Shown here: piece by piece, positions 42,653 to 57,700 of the stretch
Layout: each line of letters begins with the position of its first letter
Position numbering within the stretch: position 1 is the first letter of the stretch
Program-made: the position numbers and the translations under genes
The notes under the pieces: generated by a model
The model's database searches: none
Seen by the model: the letters and a program-made list of their open reading frames with translations, nothing else
Told to the model about the DNA's origin: nothing
Source: Onchocerca volvulus
Taxonomy: Eukaryota; Nematoda; Chromadorea; Rhabditida; Onchocercidae
Direction of reading: 5' to 3'
NCBI GenBank assembly: GCA_000499405.2
Contig: HG738137.1
Location: 6,324,001-6,388,000, forward strand
DNA: 64,000 nucleotides

Positions 42653-44784
42653 AATTTAGAATCGAAAGAGAGCTCATTCTTTATTAGCCAGGAAAGTTGT
42701 GAATTATCAGTCACTATCATTCTTTATCACTAATTGTTTCATCTTATTCCTTATATATATTTATGGGAATTTCTATATTTTTCTAGATTTAAAATAGTAC
42801 ATACTAAATAAAGTTATCTAAATAAAGTGCGAAGCTTAATAAAATAGCAAAAGAGATGATATTATTTTTTGAAGTGCAAAGGAGTGCTGATGTAGTTCCT
42901 CATTACTATTTACTTCAACGTGAAAGTGGTTTGAGAAACATTTTGATACTGTTATGATTTAATTTTATTTATTTATCGAAAACGATATTCTTTTTGAAAT
43001 TATACATTTAAATTCCTGCAATTCTTTCAACTTTTCGTAGATTTCTATAAATATTATTTGAATATATGTTGGAATTTTTCGAAAACTGTCCTACGATTTC
43101 AATTAAAAGAATCAAATCATTTTCTTAAAAAACTTTTTTACGAGAAATAATTTATCGATTTTCTGGAAAAAGTTTTTCTTTTATTTAGAATAAAAATGTA
43201 TAACTGTATAAGTAATAAAAGAATATGTTAAAAGCATTAATATACTAAATTAGGTTGTAAAAGTAATATATAAGAAGGCTACGGGAACTATAGCTGAAGT
43301 TTGCTTTTTGAACGTATAGAATGTTGACTAACCATTGATTAACATTGCCTTAAAAAGAGTGCCCATATTTCCAGTTAACTTTAAAAACTCACTAAATATT
43401 CTATTCTTCTGTTCATCATTTGCATTTTCGATTAAAGCCTGAACTCTTTCCTTTGTCCCAAAAAGATATAAAAATTCTCTTTGAGTTAAAATTTCACAGT
43501 CAACATTTTTAGCTAAGATTATTCATAAGTGATGAAGTTAAAATGGAATTTCAGTTTATTTTTGCAGGGACCAATATTCGTTTCTGTTGCAGAATAAGAA
43601 CTGTTGTTCTTAAAAGGATTCAAACTTTTGCTGGAAATTTGCTTTAAGACAATTCTTCTTTCTCTCAGGTCATAGATGATATTTGTTTATGAATGAATTT
43701 GCATTCATGAGTTGGAATTGTACATTAATTACAAAAAGTACTTAATGATTAGAGACATTAGAGATGTTGGATAGTAAAGCTGCTGATAAACTTCAAATGA
43801 GAAACATCCGAAAGGTGATTAATTTTACAATGACAGAGTTGTAGTAATATCAATTTTAAACTCTTAGGTTCCTCTTTGGCTCTTTTCTTTTGGAAATTCT
43901 CTTCGCTTTTACATTTAAAATCTAAAAATGAGGTCTTATTCATTGAACTGAACTAGATGGATTCATTCAATTGATTTTTCAAGTGAATGTGATCTTTGAT
44001 CAAGTTTTCGTGAAACTTTATCAAATGAAGAGGAAGCTTCAATGTATTTCATTGCGAATAGAGACATCATTTATTCCGAAAGTTAAAAGAAACTGACGTC
44101 CTCCCTGATCTACCAAGAGGTAACTATTGATTACATCTAAGTGTTTGGTTATCATTTCATTATCAGTAATCAATTAAATGATTTAAGGTTTGTTTCATAA
44201 AATCAAAAATGGCGAGATATCACCGCAGGGTTGAAAGCACAGTGCAAAACCAGCACAGAACACAAAAACAAACAACTGAAAATGAGACAGACAGAAATGC
44301 TTGCTGAAGGACTGGCACTTGGTATATGAAGTGTAAACAACGGAAAGCAGTGACCCGATACTTATTATCACTCAACCAAGCTTGCTTGTACTATATCATC
44401 GTTTCCAGTGAAATTTCAACAGTTCAATGATCACGTCGCCGACACGACACCGACACTTTCATGTATGTGCACATCCTTCTATCTGTGATACATGAATTGA
44501 GTATATGTGTGCATTGTCGGTGTATGTATGTGTGTTTGTATGTTTGTATGTGAATGAAATGTGCCGTCCGTAACGATGTAGCTATTCGAACGACGTCATC
44601 AACTAACTTCGTTGTCGGCCGTAATATTATTCGCAATACTTGTTGCTTCTGCCTTTTGCTTTCCAATCGTTGTTCTCGATTGCGTAGTTTATCATCATCC
44701 GTATTGTCGCACCCACTAAGCCATTTTAAATACAAACTTAATTTTTATTTAATTATCCAGTAAGACTGGTTTTATTCTGATTGT

Positions 44785-44867
44785 TTACGTCAATAGATTG
44801 ACGTAAGACTGGAAAATTACATTTCTCTGAAATGACGTAAGACTGAAGAATTATACTTCTCTGAAGG
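44785..44867. repeat. degenerate 34-bp tandem repeat with three TGACGTAA motifs
   Basis: TTACGTCAA (44785-44793) and TTGACGTAA (44798-44806) form a 9-bp inverted repeat with a 4-nt loop. The unit TGACGTAAGACTG followed by an AT spacer and TTCTCTGAA occurs at about 44799 and again at 44833. The core matches bZIP (CREB/ATF type) sites. Confidence 0.7.
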
Positions 44868-45369
44868 TAATTATTTATGAAGTTGCTATGGCTAATCCTT
44901 TGCTACCTTTGTCAGTTGGAGAAAAGCTAATCAGTTCCTCAAATTGCCATGAATCTTAGATCAGGCAACGATCGGTTTTTCACTTTACACGTTTGGGATT
45001 GACCGAAGGCAAAAATGTCTTGATCGTATTATTTATATCAATTTTGGTGATATATTGCTCATTATGATCATGTTCTATCTTATGTAATGTAATGCTGCTC
45101 ACTTTCCGTCACGTCAATAAATTTCACCGAATCTAATCTCATTGATTACTTTTTTCATTTAAAAAAAACTGAAAGATCGTTTGATTTTATTTGTAAAATC
45201 TTTTGATCTTTAGAATGGATGAATGAATGCTGGGAAAATATCGTACTGATTAATGGGAAGATTAATGGGAAGATTAGTAAGTTAACTCTTTTTTTTTTTT
45301 TCTCAGGTTAACTAATTCTGATTTATGATGTTAATAGTTGTGATTTTATTTCTTGCTTATTCACAGAAG

Positions 45370-45433
45370 CATTAAATGGCGCATGCTCTGATTCTCAAAT
45401 GCCTCATTCACCGAGACATTAAATGGCGCATGC
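45370..45433. repeat. 17-bp direct repeat 47 bp apart
   Basis: CATTAAATGGCGCATGC occurs at 45370-45386 and 45417-45433, with similar flanks (TGATTC follows both). Confidence 0.85.
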
Positions 45434-45808
45434 CTGATTCCTACTCTTTTATACTTTCATTAAATGTTCGAAAAATTAGATATTAGATAGGAAATTCGTT
45501 CATCACTATTTCATTCTTGCTTTAATATTTGATATATGTATGTCATTTATTGGTTCAAAAAAAAAAACCATTTTACTAACATTCATCAAGTGTACACATG
45601 AGGAACGTGACAAATCTCACGTATGATGATCACCAAAGTATGGGGCTGATTTTTTTTTTTTCAAGGCTGTTATAAGTGACGAAGAAATTGGTAAAGCCTA
45701 GCGAGTCACTAGGTTTTTCTATATATGTTTGTCTCTTATTGCTTGTCTGAATCACATGCATAAGTTGTAGGCTGCGGATATTTATGGGCCTTAATATAAT
45801 ATATAGAT

Positions 45809-45930
45809 GTGTATGTAGTATGTATGTGTATGTGTATGTGTGTGCATGTATGTATGTATGTATGTATGTATGCATGTAAATTAGCATATATATGTATGTA
45901 TATATGCCATATATATGTATGTATATATGC
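45809..45930. repeat. ATGT/GTAT microsatellite
   Basis: Tetranucleotide GTAT units followed by two near-identical copies of a 23-bp TATATGTATGTATATATGC-containing block (about 45884-45930). Confidence 0.85.
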
Positions 45931-46159
45931 TTGGATCCGTTGAAGATGGGAATGCTTCAAGTTAGTTCCTATTAGGAGTGCAGTAAATGCTGATCGATGC
46001 GCTTGCTTGGCGGGTAGTAGTAAGAAAGAAAAGGGTAAGATTAAGAAGAGTTGGCCATGGTTAGTTAGCTAGCGTCTGTCTCAATTAATTTATTATTGCA
46101 ACTGTTTATGGGAATTGAATTGACAAGTTCGTTTTTTGTGCTGCAATTTAGTAGCTATT

Positions 46160-46162
<3 letters not shown>

Positions 46163-46192
<30 letters not shown>
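46163..46192. repeat. (TG)n microsatellite
   Basis: Uninterrupted alternating TG, about 14 units. Confidence 0.9.
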
Positions 46193-46744
46193 TTGATGTG
46201 GTCATCATGCATGCTTGATGAGCCATTTGAAAAAAAAAAAGTTGCTAAAAAGCCATATGTTGCAGCATCGTTCTCTTGTAGGTATATGTCTAAATGTCAC
46301 CATCAGTGTCACCATCAGTTTCGTGCTTCGGTTTTACTCTTGGAAGAAACTGAGCTTGCACTAAAACTTGTCCTCATTCCCTTCCTTCCTCTTTTTGCCA
46401 TCGTTCTCCTCTCGACATTGAACGACTCATTTGAGCATCTTATCCAACCATCCATCCATCATCCATCCTCGAGAATCATCACATGATAGTTCTTACTTCT
46501 ATTGCTACTCATTTCTCCACCATTCGTGCGTGCGTCATTTCATCTCGTATAAAAGAACTTGAAAGAAGAAAAAGTTACCAGCTTTTCCATTTATCACCTT
46601 TCCATGCAGGTTTATTTGTGCTTTACGGCGCAGCTGTTACTTGTCAGCACATTGAAATTGATAAGAGATAGTTGGATTGGATATATTGGTTGATAGTATT
46701 ATCAGTATAGTATTATCAGTATTATGGATAAAGACCACGAACCT

Positions 46745-46822
46745 AACTGCATATCTACACATACACACATACACACACAGACACAGACACAGACACAGAT
46801 ACATTATCATCATCATCATCGT
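46745..46822. repeat. CA-rich, CAGA and ATC microsatellite cluster
   Basis: ACACATACACAC, then repeated ACACAG units, then a run of CAT triplets. Confidence 0.85.
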
Positions 46823-49395
46823 TATCGACATGAAAATACACCTAGCATATTACTTCTGTGTGCTATAGGTAGTACTCCTGATCTATTCATCTTGTATGTT
46901 AGCTGGCTAGATTGGAATGTACTTTCCATAGCATTCTTTATGGATTGATTCTTGTTGTTGACCTGTACGATGATGATAGGTGGCAGTAGCATTGTTTGAT
47001 TTTCTCTATTCATACTAAATGCTTTCCTTTGTACTTCGGCATGTGATTGATTTATTTTCTGTTCATTTTTCAATGTGATTATTTTTTGCGAAATAATTTT
47101 TAATAAATTTTGACGATAAAATTAATTCAGGCTCGTGTATATCTCATTAATTCTACCGATAGAAGTGATGTATGAAAGATTGATTTCAACGAGTTACTCT
47201 ATCAGCTATTAGCTGATGTAAGCAGATAGCTTTCGAGAAGGTGGATGCAGAACTGCGATATGAGAATGCAATAACGAGTTCACGAAAATTTTAGAGGAAA
47301 AAAGTAGGTAGGAAAAAATTTTTGAAGCAAATTGAAGGATTGACGTCATTTTCTAAACTACTGCATGCTTGTCTGAACATTGTAGCGATTATCAGAAAGG
47401 TATAATGCTAACAATGTCTGTCATTGATGCTCGCGTTCTATGGAAGTTTCACAATTTTCAACTAACGACTCATTAATTTTAATCTTGCCGAGAGCTAATT
47501 TACCAAATCTTGACCTTTCAGTATTATTTTTATTCGAAGTTTCTGCATAGTTTATGATTTTATCTGTGTTGGACTGTTTAAATGATCCCATCTATTGAAA
47601 AAAGAATTCATGTCCATGCATCTTACTTAAAAATAATAACATTGATAATTGATGGAAAAGTAAGAGGAGTCTTTTCTATAATTTATAGTTTTAGAAGCAT
47701 GAAAACACATTCTATTGTTTCTGTAATCGAACAGTAGAAATTTTCTGCAAAACACATCTTATGAGCGGACTAGAACCACTTATTTTTATTAGTGAAACTA
47801 CATTTGATATTGTCATGATGATATTATTATATGGATATACAGAGCTTTAAATATTCGTCCATCTTCATTCATTTTTATCAAAATTATCATTTGTTGGTTA
47901 GATTCAGAGCGGTCTACTTTTCTGATCATAATTATCTGAAACTTCAGAACTAAATGCTGCATTGTAATGGAAGCATTAGTTCTTTCTCTGTTTTGCAATA
48001 TAATTTGATTCTTTAATGGAATGAATTCATTGTTTTCAAACTATTTGCAGTTGGTAAGTGGAATCTTGTTGCAGTTTTTTTTTTTTTTTTTGGTTTATTT
48101 TGCAAAAGTGTTGCACAAATTTTTTGGGTCTTTCTAATATATTAATATTAACTACTTTATTATTGCAATTATTGATATCGTTGTTGTTTCTATATAGTTT
48201 TTAATTTTTAATATTTGAAGTTTTTATTGTCATCAATTGCTACTTCTTTCACTAAAGTTATAGTTTAGTTTTAAATTTTTACTGCTATGAAATTTTCAGT
48301 AGCATCCATATCAGCTATCTCTAAAACTCTTTCTTTCCATCTTGCTAATATATCTAAGGACACTATTTATCAATAGCTTTTTGTTGCATATCTATATTTT
48401 TCCATTTTTACTCACAAAGGTCATATCATTCTTTATAGATTACTAACTCACATTAAATAGCAATCTTTCTGATTATCAAAAGATTATCAGAAATTGGCTT
48501 CGAAGAAACCTTCTGCTTGAATAATGATTCTTCCAGAATCATTCACTACTTTTTCTATCATCTTTATTTTCAACTTCAAAACTTTTATAATGTTTTACAA
48601 ATTGAATCTAATTTGCAGAAGTGTGTAATTCGATCATAAGATAAATAACTGTTGACTAAGACTTTTGTCCATTGATTTTAATATTGTTAATGCTATGAAA
48701 AAAGCTGATATATTTCAGTGCGAAAAATTTTAGAAACATGAATTATGAAGCAGCGAGAAACTTAACATCGCTTCTATAGATTAATTACATGATGGAAAGG
48801 GATGGACACAGTATTGACGTAAAATAGGATAGGTAGATGTTCCGGCAGAAAATATGAACTGCACTTTTGAAGATTAGCAGAGCAACTGATTCAAACTGTG
48901 TAACTCTCTTTATTGTTTCCGATTAAAAGCTTCAGAAGTGTAGCATGTCATTATCACTCAGTTCATGTTTTCATTTGATTGATATCTCCTGTGTTTCTTA
49001 TACAGTCAATTTATGATAGGGATAGGATTAAAAAATTTCACGACGAAGGACCGCCGGATAGCTTAAGTTTTATAGCGTTGTCGATATTTAAAAGAAACAA
49101 TCTAGAGGAAGTGGTGTTCTTCATCTGTTTCTGTAGCATTTGTTAGAAGAATTGAGCTATAAGATCTAGGAGTTATTGCTGCGAAGATCGGCGATTTCCA
49201 ACCGATTTAACTTTCATTCTGAATTGATTTTGAAGATTAGTATTAAATTGAATTGCTTAAAAGGCTTTTGCAGGTACAAGTCGTTTCGCAACAAAGAAGC
49301 TATTCTTTGATGATTTACTGCTAATTATCGCTCTTCTTTTAACAGATTTGAACTCTGAATTAAATTGCTAGTTGAAAAGTTTGGCTATAGTCAGT

Positions 49396-50748
<1,353 letters not shown>

Positions 50749-53700
50749 TATTTGTATATGCATATCCCATTGATTGGTTGAAATAGTCATTTCAAGAAAT
50801 CATGGCCAACATTCGGTTCTTTCTATCTTTAAGAAAATGGATATTAATAGGTAGAGTTTCTTTCGTATGCAAATTCGCTATTTTTGTTCAGCTGATCATA
50901 TTCAGATAAAGTACCAAAATTCAGAAGTTAAACCACTAACTGAATCCACGACAGTTTTGAAGTTGCTGAAATATGCCCAGCCAATAAATATAATTTTCAA
51001 GTTTCTGTTCATAAGTTCCGAATTTATTTCATTGCTTTGTAATTATTTCAAATGTAACTATTTCAACAGCTGGGGTGATTCGTTTTCGAGAAAGACCGAT
51101 TTGATTCTTCAATGAGTATTGTACTATCTAGTTTTGTTGTAATTGAAATAATTTTTTTTTTTACACGTGCTTTATTGTCATCCTGGTGATTTAAACAGTT
51201 TGCCTATTGTTTTCTTAATTCAACTTTCTATGCTCAGACTGTCTTTGTAATTCATACATTTTAAACGGGCCGCAAGCAATTATTTCATGTTTTTCTTCAT
51301 GAAAGATCTTTTCCCTAATTATCTTTCTCACTCAGATATCATTTTGTTTATATATATATATATAGTTTTTAAGAACGAATCCTATTCATTTCCATTGATA
51401 AAGAGAAAAAAATATTTTAAAACATTTTTAAGCAGCATAAATAACAAAGTTACATTCATACAATCTGAAGGATCTGATTACTGATAATTATAGGAACTAT
51501 TAAGAATTATATATGAAGGCCCTCATCACTTTTCTGAAATTTTTTTAATAAAGTTATATCCTTAAGCAGAGAATCTTCTTTTGCTTAAATTCGGAATCTT
51601 AATAATCCATTCTATGTTCTGAATTCCTCATTCTTATCGGACATTGCATGCGATATTTATTATCCCATAATATATTCAAAAGTTAGGAAAGAAGAGAAAA
51701 CAAACTATGAATTACACATCTCTCTAATTCTTTCAGTGTGACTATGGCAGATCTGGAAAATCTCAGATTTTTTAATTTTGTTGCAATTTTATTTTATTAA
51801 TTCCAATCTCTAATTAGCATTTATTGGCTCGAAATATCTTCTGTTTTTGCAAATATAATGAAAAATTTTTGCTCTGCAGAACTTATTATTAGAAATAACA
51901 TCTTGCAAGTAGTTTTTCTAGACTATTCATTGAAAAGATTCGTTTAGAAAAGTTGCAGAAAAAACGAACAAGAAAGTTTTCCGCAATTGTTGGACATCTT
52001 CTTTCCTTCCGATTGAAAGTTTTGACAAACAGTGGCATTCATAGCCAAAAAAGGCCTTAATTTGCTTTCACAAGCCGGTTTGATAAACTTGAGCCTGGCA
52101 GCATCATAAAATGTTCTGGTAAAGCAAAGTTGACTGGTTTTTTATTTAAAAAAATTAAGTATTTATATTTCCCTTCAGAAAAATCATACATAATTTATTA
52201 AACAGCGATATTTTTTATTTGAATTATCTCTTAGCTGCAAATATAGTTTACACAGGTCATCGTTATATATTGTGTTTCCATTTTCCTAGTCATTCTGCCA
52301 ATGTAGTATCACGGGACATGTAATAGCGATTACCAAAGAAAAGCGATATATCGTTATTGCCTTTTTTCTAATTTGTTCATTTTTTTAAAATTCTTTTAAG
52401 ATATCGAAAGATTGTTCAAATTTACTTAGATATCCCCTAAAAACCTGGCATTAAAAATTTATTCAATGTTTGACTTTTAGAAAATAATTTACAACACCCA
52501 TTAAGCCATCCAATTTTTTTGTTTCTACTTATTTAATGTTTTATTTTGTAATGTTGAATAATCTTAAGGAAGGAAAATGCAAGATACCCCCATATCCTAC
52601 AGCAATATTCCTATATTTAAGTATTCATCTTTTAAAATACTATAGTTAGCTGAAAAGTCAACTTATAGCGGTAATTGAAAAAGTTAATTCCAATATTGGT
52701 TCTTTGCATTTTGAAAAGCGCAAATGTGATTGTATATGCGTCCTCATCGTGCCGCATTCACCATGTATCTATATATATTTGTAAAATATGTTTAAAAAGT
52801 TTGAAAATATAAAGACTGTAATTCTCAGTACGGACACAAAAATGAGAAAAGAATGTACGAATAAAGCAAAAAAAGAATATTTGACTTATATTTTTTCATT
52901 TGGCTGATAAAGACTGAGTTAATAAAAGTCAAATATAACCAAACACTTTTTTCCATTATTAGAAAAAATCAAAAAAGACCTTTTGATTGTTTGACTAATC
53001 TCATAGCATATATAAAGAGATTCACGTTTGTCAATTAAGCATGAATATTTGCATATTACCCAAAAATCCGCTCTAACTACCATGCAACTAATCTACTTTT
53101 GTAATAAATAAAAATCAGGTAAGTTTTCATGTATATATAATTTAAATAAAGGACATTATATTAGTTATTAGTCGTCGAGAGGATCAGTTATTTTATTCGA
53201 TTTTTTCTTAAGAAGTTAGTGAACTTACATATAACGAACTTGTACACAAAAAAAAAAATTGATGAACTTGCACATAACTTATGAACTTAAATAAGAAATG
53301 GATAAAAACAGCTTGACTGCAGATATCTTCTGAAGGAGGAAGTCATATATGTGAATCACTCATCAAACTAGAATATTCCGAATACTTTCTCAATTAGATC
53401 TGCATACTTAAATGTTGCCTTCAGATGATATTGCGGACACAAATTTTCATTACAAAACTGATAAATGAATTGAACAAGATAAAATGTTCACAACAGCGCA
53501 TATAGATCGATATAAGTAGATGATATTCGAACAAGCAAGCACTGACATAATCAAAGCTGAAAAGAATTTGACAGTGCTGTCCCAGACATTTCTATTTTCC
53601 TATTCTTAAGTGCCGCTGGATAAATTTTTCGTGCGAATTTGATTCTTTTCTATATATACTTTAAACGGATCCAGTATCCGTTAATCAACTACAAAGCTAT

Positions 53701-54782
53701 GGTTTAGGCACGATTTTCACCTCATACAATTTGGAGATCCATTTTTGTCCGCAAAATTTCAAACAAAGCAATTGCTAATTATAAATTTCAAGAACAAGCA
53801 CGGTAACAGAACGTCAAGGATATCATTATAATATTTTGAACCTGCATGCTAAGACAAACGAAATAAAAGATCTGGGAAGAAAATCAACTTTGTCCCTTGT
53901 CGAGAGTCTATTAATCAATAATCGTGTGCTTTTGAATGGTATTTTTAAATGAACACCATACCGAAGCTGTAATATTGGCTATCACGATCACAGTTACGCT
54001 CCTACTGACACTTGATTACATTTGAAGACTAAGGATGACATACAGCATTTTAAAATACATTTTTACATTTGACTTTTTTCCTCTGTAGATCTCTATATGT
54101 GCAGAAATGAACCTGCATATTAAATAAAAACTCAATATATTCAAATGATTTCCTTGTAGGAATAAATCTCCGAAATCCTGAATATGAGTAGAATTCGTTG
54201 TAATTTGCATGTAAAACTTGCATGCTTATTGCTCAAATGAGTTCTATAAAATAGCTTATTGAGAATCACAAAAATATTCCCATAGACTATAATGAATTCT
54301 AAATCTCTGTATAAATAAAACTTACTTTCAAAAATATTATTCACATGGAATCACCGGTAAGCACGACAAAAACAATCAGCGTGACTCTTCTAAAATCAAG
54401 TCTCGTCTCTGATTTATTCTTCTGTTTATTAAAGTGAAGAGAATGGAAAGAATGAAAGTACTCAGAACTACATCCACAGAAACTATTTCCTTCTAGGCAA
54501 AGAAAATCACACCGCTGTAGCAAATTATGGCGCGAAAACAAGAAAGGCTATGCTCTAAGGATCTTAAAAACATATTTGAAACATTAAAATAGAGATTGAA
54601 ACTGTAAAAAATTGAAACTGCTGTCCTCTGCCTATCGAAATTAGTAAATCTGTAATCTTAATTTCGATCTGCAGAGGTTCATGCAAATTTCGAACAAAAT
54701 AATTCTGCAAACAAATCTCCAAGTAAATTTACAAGAAACTGGAACAGATTCAATCAGCCCACACAGCAAGTCATCAAATCAA
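50749..54782. other. intergenic between convergent mef-2 and gei-17
   Basis: Four kilobases, AT-rich. An AATAAA at 50983 may end the mef-2 transcript, and minus-strand AATAAA signals occur near 54410 for gei-17. No gene or RNA recognised. Confidence 0.6.
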
Positions 54783-57700
54783 TTATGACGAATATCTAGG
54801 AAAATTAGGTGCACTTGTTGATTGCTGAATATTGGCCATAAACTGTCGTAATTCTTCAGCAATCAAACGAGTATTGAAGTCTTGTTGGTAGTAAGGATAT
54901 GGCTGTTCGAAAGAATGAAAGTAATTAGTATTATTAGTACCTGCTATTACAGCATCAGGTGGTGGTACCAGCGATACCGCAGGATTTGGAAAATATGGCA
55001 TTGACTGGCTTGGATGTGGTGACTGCTGCTGTTGTGAGTAGTGCATAACAGGACGAGTGGCACTAATTTGAGTGGAACCTCCAATTGTTATCACTGTGCC
55101 AGTTGATGCTGATGATGTAGATGTGATCATTGATGTGCTATTACTAAATGATAAAGGAGCAGAGGATATACGAGATGCCTGGTATGAATGAGGTGACAGG
55201 TCCACTGGATCACTGTCATCAAGATCAATGCATACAACTGAAGGTGTAATGTTTCGTTTTTGAGCTCTACTCATAGAATTTTGAGACGGCAGTTGTTGCA
55301 GAACCTAAAAAATTTGAAAAGTCATGCTTTATTTTGTTCAATCAGACCCTCCTAGTAATAAGCAAAATAAACAGAAATATATCTTGACAGAAATACTACA
55401 TACAGGAGGAAAAGCACACACAAACGTTAGACTTACAGCAATCGAACATCTAAACTTATTTCATTAAAACAAGCACACTGTTTTCTTAACTTGCTTTAAG
55501 ATCATGATATAAATAATTATCGAAATGAACTAGGTGTTGGGAATTCTTCATTTTAAAAGAGTTACAAAGATGCAAAAGGAGCTCTCAATTATCAGGAACT
55601 GAAAAAAAAAAAAAAGATTAGAACCTCATTATCGTCGTCACTATCTAGAATTATGATATCATCATCCACAGCTGCATTCATTCGATTACCACTATTTAAT
55701 ACACTGTTTTTAACACTTTGAGCATGACTTTTTGAATCGTTCGAAGAGCTTATTTCTTCTTCGTTATCAGAAACAGATTTATCTTCTTCATTAATTGGAC
55801 ACCAATCACCATCATGCAACAATTCAACTTCTGTGACGTTCGAAGTTGTATCTTTCAAAACTTTTTCGAAATAGCTGAAACTTGCGCAAATTCCAATCCA
55901 ATATTTAAAAACCTTATCAAATTCCTCAACTGAAAACAATAAATAAAACAATAAATAAAGCAAGTTACAGTTACAATTAGAATATCATTTATACTTTTCT
56001 TATTTAAATGAATTGAAATTGGGCTTCTAGGGCAAGTAACCCAACAATGTGAATAATTCAATTAGAAAAAATTTTTTTTTAGTCTCTTAACCTAATATAG
56101 TTTGATAAAAATGCAATATACCCATCGATCACTAGTTTCTTATAAGGTGCACCATTATTACAAACAGCACATTTCCAAGTCGGCCGTTTCTCATTCATCT
56201 TCAAAAAATTTGATAAATCGAAGCACTGCAAGTGTGTACAATCATATGACTTGACCGGTATCAGCATTCGCGTTTTTCCAAGCTTAAAAAAATTTGTGAA
56301 CAATCCATTTCTTTTTTTTGGTAGAAAAGTTCAACCTATATGAATAATTAATATCTAACAATGATGGGTAATGAGAAAAAAGAAATCTTCCATAATGACT
56401 TAAAAGAATTGTAATACAATCTCTTATAAGTTGTAATTTCAAACTCATGACAGAGGAGACTATCTTCAATATTCGCCTATTTTTTTCATATAAAAAAAAC
56501 ACTACTAAACTGCTGTCATATTCAAGAGTTTTAAACAGAATGTTGTAGCATTTTTAAAAACTGAAAGCTTTTTAATACTTACTGTATTTTTTTCTTAGTA
56601 ACTCTTATGTTCTTGTGCAAGAAATTAGAGTATTTACAATGTATATCGAAGGACTCTGGGAAAAGTTTAAATTGCAATTTGAGGAAGAAATGAGATTTGA
56701 AATGAGCATTTCAAACACCTTATCAAATGACGATAGATTAAACTCATTATATAAATTCATAAACAAGTAGCTGCTGTGAAAAAAGATATACTTACAGGGC
56801 ACAACAAAGATATCTTCAATGTTTCCATTTGTATAGCATCATCGTCGCCAGATAAACGACTTCTAATCATACGTTTTGTTTCTTCAGCATCACGACGAGT
56901 TGTGGGATTGGCTAATAGACGCTCACTGAAAACAGAGAAAATTATAAATTTTCACCGTAAATTATCAAGCATTTACTAAGTATTGAGAAAAAATCAACTC
57001 ATTTGCATCATTCAAATCAGATGATAAAAACATTTACTTTTGGGGGATCTGATACATCTAATCTACAATGAAAGAATTTACTTTTTTTTTTTTCAAATAT
57101 TATATGCAAATAACAAAGCAAAAATCTTACAGCAATATATCGGAAGTAAGTCTTTTTACAACATAAATGCCAACTGCCCAAGAACGTTTATCTGCAGACC
57201 ATTCTACCACCAATCGATGTGGTCGCAAAACATCTCGTGGTGGCTGACAGTATGGGGTTATGTTTACCGGACGACTTGGCCTTTTCGGTTCCGCATTTGG
57301 TTTATTTGTTGGAATAATATTCTGCACAAAAAAATTAAATTTGTGAAAAATAAAGTAGAATATGACTGCTCAAACTTCAAAATAAACGTCGAATCAATTC
57401 TACAATTTATTACTTTGCAAATGTTAAGATTTATGGGATAATTTCCAAAAAAAAAAAAGAGAAAAAAAAAGAAAAAAACAGCTGGATGACTCAGATTTCA
57501 CATTTACCGGAAGAGTGACTGGAACATCGTCTATCTTCACATTGCAATTAGGTGGGAAATCATCGTGTTGCTCAATCGAATGATCCAACAGAAAGAATCG
57601 TAGTTGCAGCTCAATACGCGGTAAAATTGTGGATTCATTTCTATAAAATGCATTAAATGTATTGAAATATATGGATAAGCGAAACTTAATCATCTTCTCG

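Larger units (their letters stand above)
42653..49395. other. long non-coding interval upstream of mef-2
   Basis: 6.7 kb with no gene I can support. It contains a repeated TGACGTAA cluster (44785-44867), a 17-bp direct repeat (45370-45386 and 45417-45433), microsatellites at 45809-45930, 46163-46192 and 46745-46822, and T tracts. A minus-strand frame at 44424-44735 has a moderately protein-like first part with a GTTAGT donor, but no ATG. Confidence 0.5.

Noticed and set aside
44424..44763. Mutually overlapping frames on both strands near 44.5 kb
   Set aside because: The minus frame has no ATG and ends in a TG/CA repeat; only its first part looks coding. Not strong enough for a gene call.
45630..46948. 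Frames rich in Tyr, His, Thr, Ile or Val/Cys
   Set aside because: These are translations of ATGT, TG and CA microsatellites.
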